This document shows positions 37,600 to 50,300 of a stretch of 64,000 nucleotides of DNA, one piece after another. The notes beneath the pieces were generated by a model, which did no database searches, was not told where the DNA came from, and worked only from the letters and a program-made list of their open reading frames with translations. The DNA is taken from the NCBI RefSeq assembly GCF_001522545.3, contig NC_031774.1, positions 26,173,824-26,237,823 of the forward strand. The letters are read 5' to 3'. The stretch is from Parus major (taxonomy: Eukaryota > Chordata > Aves > Passeriformes > Paridae). Numbering within the stretch: position 1 is the first letter of the stretch; each line of letters begins with the position of its first letter. The position numbers were made by a program, and so were the translations under genes.

Positions 37600-38300
37600 T
37601 AGGCACTTCCAGACACTCCTGCTGCTGGAGGGGAAAGCGGGAACGCTCCCGGCCCAGGCAGCAGGGGGAGAGCCGGGATCCCGCGGCCTCGCCGGATAAA
37701 ACCGCCAGCACAAGGGGAGCGCCCACCCCCGGCCCCGCTGGCATCGGTCCTGAGCATCGGTCCTGAGCCAAGCGCGGCCGAGCGCGGCCCGGCCCGGCCC
37801 GGCCGCCGGGGAGGTGGACGCGGAAGTGCCGGGGCCGGCGGCGCGGGGCTCGCCCGGGGCGGGCGCGGTGGCGGCGCGGCGCAGGATGCTGGGGCTGGCG
37901 GCGGGGCTGCTGGCGGCGGCCGCCGTGGCGCTGCTGCTGGACTGGTACGGGCCGCCGGGGGCGCCGCCGGCCCCGGGGCTGCACCGCCGCTGGGCCCCGC
38001 AGCCCGCGCCAGGGGCGGCCGCCGCCAGCCTGCTCTGGGTCGTGCAGGTGAGCGGGGCCGGGCGGGCGAGGGGCGGCCCGGCCGCGGGCACGGCGGAGCC
38101 GCACGGTCAAGCCCAGGTTACAGGTGTTTTGCCGGGCTGTCCGAAAGGTCGCGCTGAGGAATATGCTCGGTACAGGCAGCTCGATGTGGTGCAGCTGCAG
38201 GGCGAGCTGTAGGCTGAGCTCTGCGGGGCGGGAGCCCGAGGCGAAAGGCCGGGACCTGTCAAACCCTTTTACACAGCGCAGGGCACAGGGCATGGGGATC
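37600..38300 (+). promoter_or_regulatory. CpG island, TMEM62 promoter and exon 1
   Basis: Dense GC and CpG sequence surrounds the TMEM62 start codon. It includes a GGCCC pentamer run just upstream (about 37785-37803) and a perfect 13-bp direct repeat (37741-37753 and 37754-37766). There is no TATA box, as usual for a CpG-island promoter. The island is separate from that of UBR1, so the two divergent genes do not share one core promoter. Confidence 0.8.
37886..38047 (+). CDS. TMEM62: TMEM62 exon 1: signal anchor
   Basis: Encodes 54 residues starting [20 protein letters not shown], a strongly hydrophobic, Ala/Leu-rich segment that fits a signal anchor, then a Pro/Gly-rich linker. It ends LLWVVQ in phase 0 at donor GTGAGC. 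An in-frame GTG at 37814 would add 24 residues, but the ATG is the likelier start. Confidence 0.92.
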
Positions 38301-41300
38301 TGTGGGATCGGACACTCAGAGACGGCAGGAGCCCGTGATCCCCGGACTTGCCTGCTCTCAGACTGTGAGCGTATAAATGCCCGGGGATTCCTTTCTTTGG
38401 GGCCCCTTCTCAGAGGTAACCAAGTCGAACTGTTATTTTGTTAATTACTGCACCAAGATTAAATTTTAGATTTTAAAAAGATTAAATTTAATGACCCCGA
38501 AGTCTGAGACCCTGCTATGGGAAACTTGGTCTGACTGAGTGTATGGGGTGTAGCTGTGAAGGGGCCTTGGTCGCAGCTCAGCTGCTGTAAGTGTGACTGC
38601 CAGAGTGGCTCCTGGATGGTTGCACAGAGAAGTTTCCTTATCAGACAAGATGTGTGTAGTGGAAGTGGGTAATTAAAAATCACCTAATTATTACACTACC
38701 CTATATATTGCATCAGTACCTAATGCGGTATTATCTAATATCCCAGGGAGAAATGCAGGCTCTGCCTGTCCCGTTCCCCATCGAAAACCTCGGAGAACTT
38801 GTGTGGCTGAGAAAATAGCTTAACTGATTTATAGCAGTAGAAGGTACTGTGCCAGTATTCAGAAGGTTAAACGTACATAGGTCTGTTTCCAGGTTAAACA
38901 TAAAATCCAAGTTGACCTGGTATAGTCCTGGAAGCAAATTGTGACATATTAGTGCTTCTGTGGCCTCTTCTGACTCTTCTCCCCAGAGCATTCCCGAGGC
39001 ACTTAATGTAGAACTAGCCACAAAAGTGTTTACATGTTTGTAGTTAATCTATGGCTGAGATGTCACAGGGATTGCTCTGCATTTCCTTCTAACAAATGGC
39101 TGTTTTTGCTGTTTGTTTCTGTCTTGTTTCTGTTTTGTTTGTTTGCTTTCATTCTCAAGATCACTTTGCTTGACTTTATTAGCTGAAGTCAGTGCTCTTA
39201 GTGAACGAGCTGGCATATATTAGTCCTCTGGTTCTCTCCAACTTCAGTGTCATTTTTTTTCAGTAATTTTTCATCAAGTGATTTCAGGCTTATTTTTACT
39301 GCAGAGTAGATTTCAAGACAGGAGATATGCTTGAATTAATGCAAGGAAAGCCCCTATCCTGAGCTGCTATCTTGTGAAGAGTCAGATACAGCAGCGTATA
39401 GCAGCTGCAGAGCCATACTGACAAGCAGCATGCAGAGGCCCACGTTTCTCTTGCTGTGTTCTCTCTGGTTGTGTCACTTCAAGTGGAGTTCTCCCAAAGA
39501 TAGGTCACAGCACAGCTAATTTGAGACTTGGCTTTACTTTCAAGTGGTTATGTTCTCTTTCAGACATGCCTTTTAACAGCTGCTTTATCATTGACCTAAC
39601 TTGGAAATTAATCAAGCTCCAAATCCAGCCTTGTGCCTGATGATGTTGTGGGAAACAGGCTTCAGGCTCCCTGATGACTCTACAGGTCTAGCCTAGGTCA
39701 CTGAATACTGAATAGAGCTCAAGATGATCAGTTCTGCCCCCAGTAGTTCCTGTCTTGTTTTTCTTCCCATACACAGGACTGTCTCCTTCTAAACTGAGCT
39801 AAACCACAGTCTTTCTACTTTAATTTTCTATTAATAGCTTGCCCACCTTTATTGTAGCAGAATTTCCTTTCTTACCCAGTGCCAAATAGACACTCTAGCT
39901 CAGTATTTGACAAGTTTATAATTAGCTCTCCCATTTCCATCACCTGAATGCACTCAACTGTTGCTCTAGTCCTTGTAATTCTCTCTTGTTAACACCTGCC
40001 TCTCCTGAACCACATCTTTGCCAGATAAAGAATGTTGATGGTGATTTCTCCTCACCCCTAAATCTCTTCCAACCCATTTTAATGAAAGTAACTTAGCCTA
40101 TGATGCAATGAGAGGCCAAGGATCCACATCACTCAGAGGGAGGGGAAAGAGGAGCAAGTGGGCTTTCACCTACATTTTGGAAAGTAAATAAGAGCATTAC
40201 AAGCTTTTCATCTTGCCCACTGTTTTTCATTTTATTGGGATATAATCTGAAGTGAATTAAAAATTAAAACAAACAAACAAATAAACAAAAAAACCACACG
40301 AAGAAGCTCCACTTCTTCCACTTCTGAGATTTTCATGTGTCATGGCTGTTAGTGATGACAGAAACTTAGTTTCAGCTCTCAGAAGTCCCAGGACACTGTA
40401 ACTTTTACAAATGACAAGTTGAATATTTTTTTAAATCTTAAAGTAATGGGGAAGAAAAGTGGGAAGGTCACTGTAGAAAATCAGACTTCCAAACAACTCT
40501 CTGCTGTAAGGTTGGAAATTTACATTTTCTGTAGTTACTAGTAGAGCAGGAGTAAGGTTCTTTGTAAGACTGTTTTTCCTCAAGAATGAAAACTGTAGAA
40601 GTTTTGATTTTCTCTGTTTGACTGCTGAAATAAATTAATTGAAAATCCACAGGCTGAAAAGAAGAAAAACAAGTTCTATCCTTGTCAATGATTAAATGAG
40701 GTTTGATGTATCAAGGTAGTTTTGTGCTCTTTGCTTCACATTAGTTTGAGTGTATCAATGAAAGTGAAAATAAAGTTATATCTAAAAGTGTTTGCCTTTT
40801 TTAGCATGCAGTTCTGATCTAGGCAAAAATTCCATGTCATTCCAAATGGGGAATTTTCCTAAGCAGAATTAAAAAATTGTATTCAGTCTTTTAATAATAT
40901 TTTCTTTATATACAGTATAAGTATATGTATATATATATATATGTATGTATGTATATATCAATAAGTAGTAGTAAATCATTTTTCTCCAAGATATTTTATC
41001 TGGATTTTTCAAAAACTACAAGCTTTACAAGAACAGTTTTATTAAACTGAATGTAAAAGTTTATGTTTTTCTTTCCAAGTGAAATTGTCAGATAGCCATG
41101 AGCATGTTCTTACTGCTTTTTGAGCATCATATACCATTTGTTTAAACCAAGGAGGACAGTTAATTAATTGATTGACTGAAGTAGGATGGAAAGTGGAATT
41201 GAAACCATTCACACAAGGGATATTTTGTACATTACTGAAAAGCCACAATGTAAAAAAATTAGAAAGATCTTACTTTTTTTATTCTCCTTTAACGGCTCTT

Positions 41301-44300
41301 CTGATGTGAGGGCTTTGATTGATTTAGAAATGAACAGCATCTTTTACAGTTACATACAAGTCATATCATCATTTCTTAGGCAATCTTTGCCTTTTTGAAG
41401 GCACATGGAATGGGATGTGAACACACTCATTAGATCCATTAAAATGGCTGGATAGAATTCTAAAAATCCTTCCATTCAACTACTGGAAATGTCACACCAA
41501 GTACAAAATAAATTTTCAGTGTATTTCAAGATCTAGGTAGCTTTAACCTATTGCTTTGCAGAACTACTTTGTATTCTTACTTGCAGCAAAACCATTGTGT
41601 TGCACAGAAACTCAAAGAATTGGAAAGGCAACAGGCCACTTGCAGTCATCACAATTTACTGTGGATACCTAAGTGTTTCCTCATATTATTGTATGCCCTT
41701 AGTTTTAAGGAAATTTTCTTGATGTTAATGTGATTTTAAGGGTTGGATTTGCAATATCATTCACTTGTTCTGCTTTTGTTCTCCCCTAGTCACCCACTTC
41801 TTTTTCACCCTGTATCCCTTACACTGACATGAATCACTGTGATTGCTCTTATGTTGCATTTTTATGTATGCTTTGCAGGACAACCTGGGTAGCAGTTACC
41901 CTCTTCTTGAGGCAGTGTTTCATTCTTCTCTTTTTCAGGTGTCAGATATTCATATCAGCAAATTTCGGGATCCCAAACGAGCTCCTGACTTTGAAAAATT
42001 CTGCTCTGAAACAATTGATGTAATTCAGCCAGCACTTGTTCTGGCAACAGGTAAAGAATTGAAAAATGGGAATTTCCTGTTTAGTGTACTGTCAAAGAAA
42101 CAGCAAATAGGCAAAATTCTAGGATCTCAAGAGAGAACTTTAAACGTTAATGTACCTTAAGCAATGGAAATAGAATTGCAGCTGAAGGGAGACTAGCTAG
42201 AAGCTGAAAAGAATGACTTCTCAACAAGAGAATTATTCTTCTCTTCAGCATTCAGTTTCTTCAGTGAGTTCAGTGTGTTTTATATGTAATAGACACAATC
42301 ACACAAGATAGCTATTGTATTCCCAATATGTGTTGCTGCGTCTTAGTCCTTGCTAGCAGCTACCTTCCCTCTTTTTTTGCCTGGTCATGATTCTACATTC
42401 TTTGAGTTTGAAATTACAGAACTGAGCAATGTCTGTGGTTAGTCATTAGGAGACAGTTCCACTCTCAGAACAATCCCTGCTCATTTGTATGAAATTCACC
42501 TGTGAATTAATGTAAGACTTTATTGCTGGTTTCCATTTGAACATTTCATACCAAGAGAGGTGAAATAAGCCTTGCCACTTCATTTGAAAACTCGCTATTG
42601 AAATAGATTAAGTTTTGACAAGAAAATCAAACAGACTTTGAGCCATTACTGTATGCAAGTCTTTAGAATCTTAATGCTAGACCTGGAGTTTTGTTTCTAC
42701 AGAGAGTTACTTATCTAATCAGTGGAAGTGCTGCAGTGATGTGCTCAAAAGATGTCTGATGAAGCTGCTGCATCTGCATTAGAAGGCATTTACCCTGACC
42801 TTCTGGACCAGATACAGAGACATCCAGATTGCACCCAATCCTTCAGCCAGCCACTTGCACTTGGAGGCAGAGATGGCATGCTTGTCTAGTTACAGTATTT
42901 GTATAAGCTGTGTAGGCCTTTAGTTATATCTCACCTTTGTACACTCTCAGGTGATCTGACAGATGCTAAGACAAGGGATAAACTGGGATCTGAACAGGTA
43001 GAAGATGAGTGGAAAACCTACCAGTCAATCCTGAAGAGATCAAGGGTCATGGAAAAAACCAAGTGGATAGACATCAAAGGGAATCATGGTAAGAAGGAAA
43101 TGAAACATTTCTGTCTTTCCTGTGATTGCAGATGACAGAATTTAGAGGTGAAGGGTTAGTACTCACTAGTGTGTTTGTACTCATGACTCAGGAGACAGGC
43201 TTGCCATCCACATGTCTACTGAGGACACATTTTGTTTACAAGCTGTTACTGGAGTTTTAGTACCAGAGAAGTAAGAGTCTTTTACCTGGCAAGTGGTAGA
43301 ACATGACTTCAGATGTTAGTTTCCATGTCATTATTTTATATACCACATTATTTAATGGAGGGGCAAACTGTAACCTAACCATACTGAAAATATAGTTTGA
43401 ATTTACTTCTCATAGACTTCCCCCTCACAGGTTTAAGTTTAAAAGGTATCATATGTCCAGCAGCTAAAGGAAATTTGGTTTCTTTTGAATAGAAGGGAGT
43501 CACAGGAGTTTATATCCACTGGTTGTCACCACACTGTAAGCATTCATACACAAGCTGACAATCATGGAGGCTGTATAAACAGGCTGTTACAGCAAGCTGC
43601 ACTGGGGGAAAAAAAGCACATGCTTTGTCATATATACCCATAGAGATGGAACTGTTGCAGTACAGACCTCCCCAGGCTGATGTCTGTTGTACACATCCCA
43701 TTCTCTGATGCTATGGCTACTTTATTTTCCATGAATGAGTTAAGTCTTACTTACAGAGCATGCACCCAGTCCAAAAAAGCTGGAAAGTTCTGTGGAGCTG
43801 GAGACAGGTTTAGCTTTTAGCTGCTAAATAACAGTTTATATTCCCACAATGCCTTTATATTTGAATTGAAACTTAAATGAGAAAACTATTGCCATTTAAT
43901 TGCATTGAGTATATAATGTCTCCTCTGCACAGTTAGTCTGCTTGTCAATTATGCGTTTTTTAAGCAGTAGCTCTTCAGCACCTGCTGAGAGTGCTTTATC
44001 TCAACATTACCTAGTTAGATACAGGGGCCAATGATAAATTTGATCTGAAAGTTTCTTTATTTCTTTTTTTGCTCCCTTACAGATTCATTCAACATTCCAC
44101 ACCTGGATAGTGTTCAGAATTATTACAGGTATTTTCATTTACCATACAGATGCAGCTATATTCAAAGTCAAATGCACTAAACAATATTCTATTTTCAGCT
44201 ATCATATATAGGCTTTTCCACTGACTTTCCTATAGCCCAGGATCTTATCTACTATTCCCTCTGTCTTTTGCACTGTCAGTTAGAAGAGCAGAATCGATTG

Positions 44301-47300
44301 AGAAAATAGAGACTTCTTTGTGCAGATTTCTTATCTCTTATCCTTTTGTGTTTTGTTATTGAATGTGTTAAATCTGTCAATGTCTACAAAATGTTTGGTC
44401 ACACTCTAGGAGAGATGATGGAGGAGTGAAATGGAGTTGTTTTTTAATAAATAAAAATATAAATAATATTAAAAATATTAAAATAATAAAGATTGTTTGC
44501 AGAAATAAAAATATAAGCTAAGGAAAATAGTAATTCAACACCACGTTCTGGTGTTCATTATGCATTACAATTAAAGAGGGAAGTGGGTTGTATTGAAATA
44601 CAATATTTTTACACAAAAAACTTAGGTTCCTATTATATGTTCCAACATTAGCAGAGGATGAATCAACTGTTACACATACTCAAGAAGGAGCTCAAGGAAG
44701 AAATTTTATTGAAGTTGCTGATGTTCATAAAGATAACATTAACTTTAAAAAATATTGTGAAAGGGTTTTTATGGCATTGGAAGTATTGAAAACTTGTTTT
44801 TAATATATTGGCTTGTATTCTATTCAGGTCAAACTTTCTGGCAGTTTTATTGTTATGATTGGTGGAGGAACAGGGATATGAACTGATTTCTGGATGGCTG
44901 TGTTCAAATTATACTCATCATCTGAACTCAGGAATGCTTTAGCTTCCACAAATCATGCAGGGAGTAAAACAAAACTAAAACAACTCAAAAAAACCCAAAT
45001 GCGCACAAAATGCCCACCCAGAAACCCCAAAAGAAAATTAAAATAGAAAACCAAACAACCTACATTTAATGAATTTTAGTGATTCTCAGATTAACTCATA
45101 ACAATTTTAGTTGCAGAATTTAATCCTTAATAGAGCAATTTAGGTGGTACTGTTAGTTGAAATGTTTTTTGCCAGTGGAAGATATGGACAATCCCCATCT
45201 AGCATAAGGTATCAAATGCACTTCAATTTTGTAAGTCAGAAATACTGTAATTACCTGTTGTCAATGGAATGAGAGAAAGCAATGTATGTTTGTCATGGCT
45301 GCAAGCTTTCCTAACAGCAGAATTTCCATCTTATTTTGTTAGGAAATACTCTGCCTGGCGTAAAGATGGCTCTTTCCATTACATCCACACTACCTCTTTT
45401 GGGAACTATTCATTCATCTGCGTGGATGCCACACTCAGTCCAGGCCCTAAGAGACCCTATAATTTTTTTGGGATTTTAAACGTGGTATTGTATAAGTCTT
45501 TGCATTCCATTTTGCTGGCTGTTTTCTTCTGTAGTGGTTTGTTTGGAGGTTTGGGGATTTTTTAATACAGAAAAATTGTTTGAAAGATTTGTGTCCATCT
45601 GTAAGAGTGTTTACATTTTTAAGTTATAATGCGTATGAGACATTTATTTAACAAAATGGATTTGTCACCTGCCTGTTTCAGAATCAAATGGCAGAGCTGT
45701 CTTTGATGGCAAAAGAAAGTCTACACAGCAACCATACTATCTGGTTTGGCCATTACCCCACCTCAACAATCATCTCCCCATCCCCTGGAATACGAACACT
45801 AATGAGGTAAGATCTTTTTATCCTGCATGTTTTCAGCATGAAGTACATTTCTTGCCTGTCTTTACATGCTTATCTCTCACACTTCAGGTTTTCCTGAAGA
45901 GTTATTTCCTTCCCACCCAAATAATCATGATTCTTACGTTTTTTTTTTAGTTCTGCCACAGCCTATTTGTGTGGACATCTCCATACAATGGGTGGGCTGA
46001 TGCCAGTCTTGCACAGTCAGCACTATGGTGGTACTCTGGAACTTGAACTGGGAGACTGGATGGATAATAGGAGGTAAGTAAAGCCCATCTGAGCAAATTA
46101 TTATATGAAACCTACCTTGCTGTGCTGTGATTCCCTTTTTTGCTGTGTGGTGAATTTGAAAGAAGCATGAGATCAGCCTGACCAATTATTACTATTAATG
46201 CTTTTGAAAAAAAGCATTATGTGTATGTTTGGGGTTTTCCCCCATACCAACAGTGTGCAATAAATCAAATAATTTTTTATTACTTATTTATATTTAAAAA
46301 TTAAAAAGGGGACATCTAAATGTCCCTTTAGTATGTGTTTAGTATTCAAATGTAGACAAATAAGTTCTAATAAAATTCAGCATCACTACTTCAAAATACA
46401 CATGCTCTGCACTAGCTATTAGAATTCTTGACACAGAAATAGTCCACCTGAGAAATGTTACCTTACTAGCATATCAAAAAGTGTCTAATGCTACGTGGAA
46501 TGTATAGTAGTATATTAGTTTTTATTCTGCAGTAATCCAAAGAAAGATACTGGTAGGGAAAGAGCTCACTGGGGCTTTTGTCCTTACCTTGACTACCTGC
46601 ACAGACACTGTGGAAAATGTACATAATATTTCAGTTCTTTAATGTAATGTTCATCTACATGCAAAATTCCATAGATCTTCACACTTGGAACTTTGAGTAC
46701 TTCTTCCATGATTTATAATAAAATATAATAAAATAAAGTATAATAAAATTAACCTCATCAGAGATAAGCAACTGTACAGTTAATACAGCAGGAAAATGTA
46801 AGATCAACTACAGAAGAGAATAAATGGAAAATAAAGCCAGGTTCTGTTTAGGAACTTGAGAAGCATGGGAATCAGCTGTTGACAGAGCAATTTGTATTAA
46901 CAATTTTTTTTTCCTTTCATTATAGGTACCGGATCCTCGCATTTGATCATGACCTCTTCAGCTTTGCAGATCTTAACTTTGAAGAGTGGCCTGTAGTTCT
47001 CATCACCAATCCCAAATCCTTCCTTTACAGCAGTTCTACTCATGAACCATTAGTCAAAATTCTCTATTCCACTCATATCAGGTACCCTGTAATGTCTTGA
47101 TTTCACAATATTTAACTATATTTATATGTATATACACAAAACTTTTTTTTTTTAAATGTGTGCCTACTGTTCTCAGAATTCACTTTTCTCTGGAAGATTG
47201 TTCCAGGGAGCTCTTTGTATCATGTCTGTGATAAAAAGATTGTGTAGTACTAATTCATGTTTGTTTTATTTATGCAGTTATTTCCCCTAAAGTCAATTGA

Positions 47301-50300
47301 ACTTTATGTAACCAAAGCTGATCAATTAATATATAACTAAAATAGATCAATATGTAATCCATATGCATAGGCAAATACCTAATCTGTGTTATTTGTCTCA
47401 CATGTTCACACTGACTCTGCTGATTTCAGGATTTTGTCTATGTATTTTTCTAAATATTTTCTCTCTTCACTTCAGACTCCTCAGCTTTTTGTCTTTTCAA
47501 TTCTACATCCTTTGTATATTAAAACACGAGAAGCTTCTGCCAATTTTCATATTTACTTTAAATCTCTCCATCTTTCTATTTTTATCTATTTAATTTTTAC
47601 ATTTATAGTTCAAATTTTTAGGCCCTTTTCAGCATTTTATATTTGCTGTAAGACTCATCTGCTTGAAATAATGCATACATAGGGTTAGAATAAAAATAAG
47701 TCTTTCATACTTTTCAGTTAGGGAGCAGTACCCTAGTAGGTGTCCTAATTATTTTCCAGTTTCCTATCCAGAACTTTATCTGAACATTTTTATGATTATA
47801 TTAAATATATGAACTGGTAGAATTGTTCAGCATAACTGTATGAACTGTATGAAACTCTTTCATTTGACTAAAACATGCTCTAGAATCCCTTTTGTATTAC
47901 CAGAAGTGAAAGGAATTGCATGTGCAATACTTCGAGTCTCTGTTAGTATCACTGTTTCTATGAATATAAGCACTACCAAGTGACAATACATTTGTTGGTA
48001 TCCGAGATCAAGACTGAGATATTTCATTCCACTCCATTTGTTCTAAATGCAGTTACCAACTCCAAGAGCAAAAAGGAAAAAAAAAAAGGAAGAAACCCCA
48101 CTCCCAACAACAAAGGACTTGAGAGAGAGAGAGAGCCTAGCAATTTTTATCTATGAGTCTTTGGTTATTTGTCTGTGTGTGCTGGAGGATGCATCCCTCT
48201 TGTGCTGGCAAATGTTTTGAAGCAAGAATTCTTAAATTATTTCTGCCAGGGCCTTACAGTTTCTGCCACCATTTTATCTGTTCCACAGCCAGTTTTCTAC
48301 CCTGTTCTTTTGTGTAATACCATACAGAACTACTTTTTTTTTTTTTTAACTGTAGGAAAAGACTACCATGTTACCATTAGCCAACAGATATTTCACTGTT
48401 TTAATTTCTAAATCTTTCAAACTCTTTACTACAAGGCAGCTTAAGCTTTAGGGACTTTCTCTTAAGGAAGTAATGACATACTACAAGTCTGGTAACAAAT
48501 CTGTTTCTTTTGCTCTTTATTTACTCCTTAGAATTCTGGCATTCTCTCCTTCTGGCATTAGCTCTGTTAAAGTCTACATAGATGGAGTTTACCTGGGGAA
48601 TGCACATCAGGTGTCTGGCCCTCTCTATGTGCTGAAGTGGAGCCCACAAAATTACAGGGAAGGGTTCCATCAAATAGATGTGACTGTCCAGGTAAGGTAC
48701 CTGTTGGCATTCTTTGTACTGATTTTTTTTTCTTGTCATGGCTTCTCTATCACCCTTCTGCCTCACACAGGAACAAAATACATGATAACAGACTTAACTT
48801 CCGTATTTGTCTGATTACAAAATCCAAAGGATTTAATAAAGGAATAAACATTGACTGCTAAACACCAAAATATTCATAAAGCTGCTGGGCTAAAGAAAGA
48901 AATATTATTTTTCACAAGAAATAAAATAAGACACAACAGAAATGTAAACTTGAATTTAAATTGGCCAGAGATGTCAAAAATTACAAGAAGGGGTTCTAAA
49001 GGTATATAAACAACAAACAGAAACAGAAGGAAAGTATTGGCAAGGTGTCAAACAACAGAGATGAATTAGTCACCAACAACTCTGAAAAAGCAGAGGTTCT
49101 CAACACTTTCTTCACCTCTGTCTTTACCAGCAGTGTTGGGCCTCAGGCCTTGGGAACAAGGATCAAGGTTGATGCAAAGAAAGATGCACTGTTAGTTCTT
49201 CAGTTAAGGAAGAGTTGGAGTAAGACCTGTCACAGGAGCTTAATCCTACAGATTAATGGGCCCTAACAGTTTCCACTCCAGAGTGTTAAGAGACCTACCT
49301 GGTTGACATCTTTGCAAGGCCACTCTCCATAGTCTTGAAGAAGTTGTAGAGATCAGGGGGCATCCCAGAAGACTGGCAGAAGGCTAATGACTCTCCTCTC
49401 TACAAGAAGGGCTTAAAGGAGAATCCAGGAAATTACAGGCCCATCAGTCTTACTTCAGGAGCTGGGAAAATCAGGAAACAAATCCTTGTGGGGGTTATCT
49501 CAAGTCACAGGAAACACATGAGTGGGAGGAGCCAACATAGAGTAACCAAGGGCAAATTGTGGACCAAGAAGAACATTGTGAAGTTCATCAAGGAAAAGTG
49601 TAAGGACTTGCATCTGGGAAAACATTATCCAGGAGTGCACCCATAGGCTGTGATCTGCCTGGCTGGGGAGCAGCTCTGTGAAAAGAGACCTCAGAGTCCA
49701 GGTGGACCACAAGCTCAGTGTGAATGAACAGTGTGCTGGTGCAGCAGAAAAACCACTGGATGCCAGGGTGCATCTACAAGGGCATCACCAGCCAAAATAA
49801 GTCACTATCCTGCTCTACTGTGCTTGTCAGGCCACACCTGGAACACTGTGCTCAAACTGTTGAATAAATTACAATAAACAACAAAAAAATGTTTGTTTAT
49901 TTGTATGAGTTTATGGCAAATACACCAGAAATGAAGCACAACATAATTTCAAAATATTTTAATACTGGCTATTACCTATAACTGAACTTTCAGAAAACAA
50001 TTGTAGCAGGGGGAGGGGGCAGTAAACAGTCACAGTCTTCCATAAGTTGCTGAATCTATGGCAGGCTCTTCCTCATATGCAACACTTTCAGATTACGATT
50101 TTATAATCATCAATTTACTTGAAACTGCAGAATTGACTGTAAGTAATCCTTTGTAGGTAGAATTTAATACAGCAGTATGCCAGAGAAGCATGCATCACTT
50201 GTATCTTTCTAGAAAAGCTGCAGTGATAATAAGAACTTTAACTTGGCAGTTTTTTGTACCACTGCTATATAATTACTCTCATTTTATATCAATCTAGGAT

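Noticed and set aside
37529..38293. 254-codon minus-strand frame and a 165-codon companion over the TMEM62 island
   Set aside because: GC-rich sequence suppresses stops by chance; the real signal is TMEM62 exon 1 on the opposite strand. Arg/Pro/Ala-rich content and no homology.
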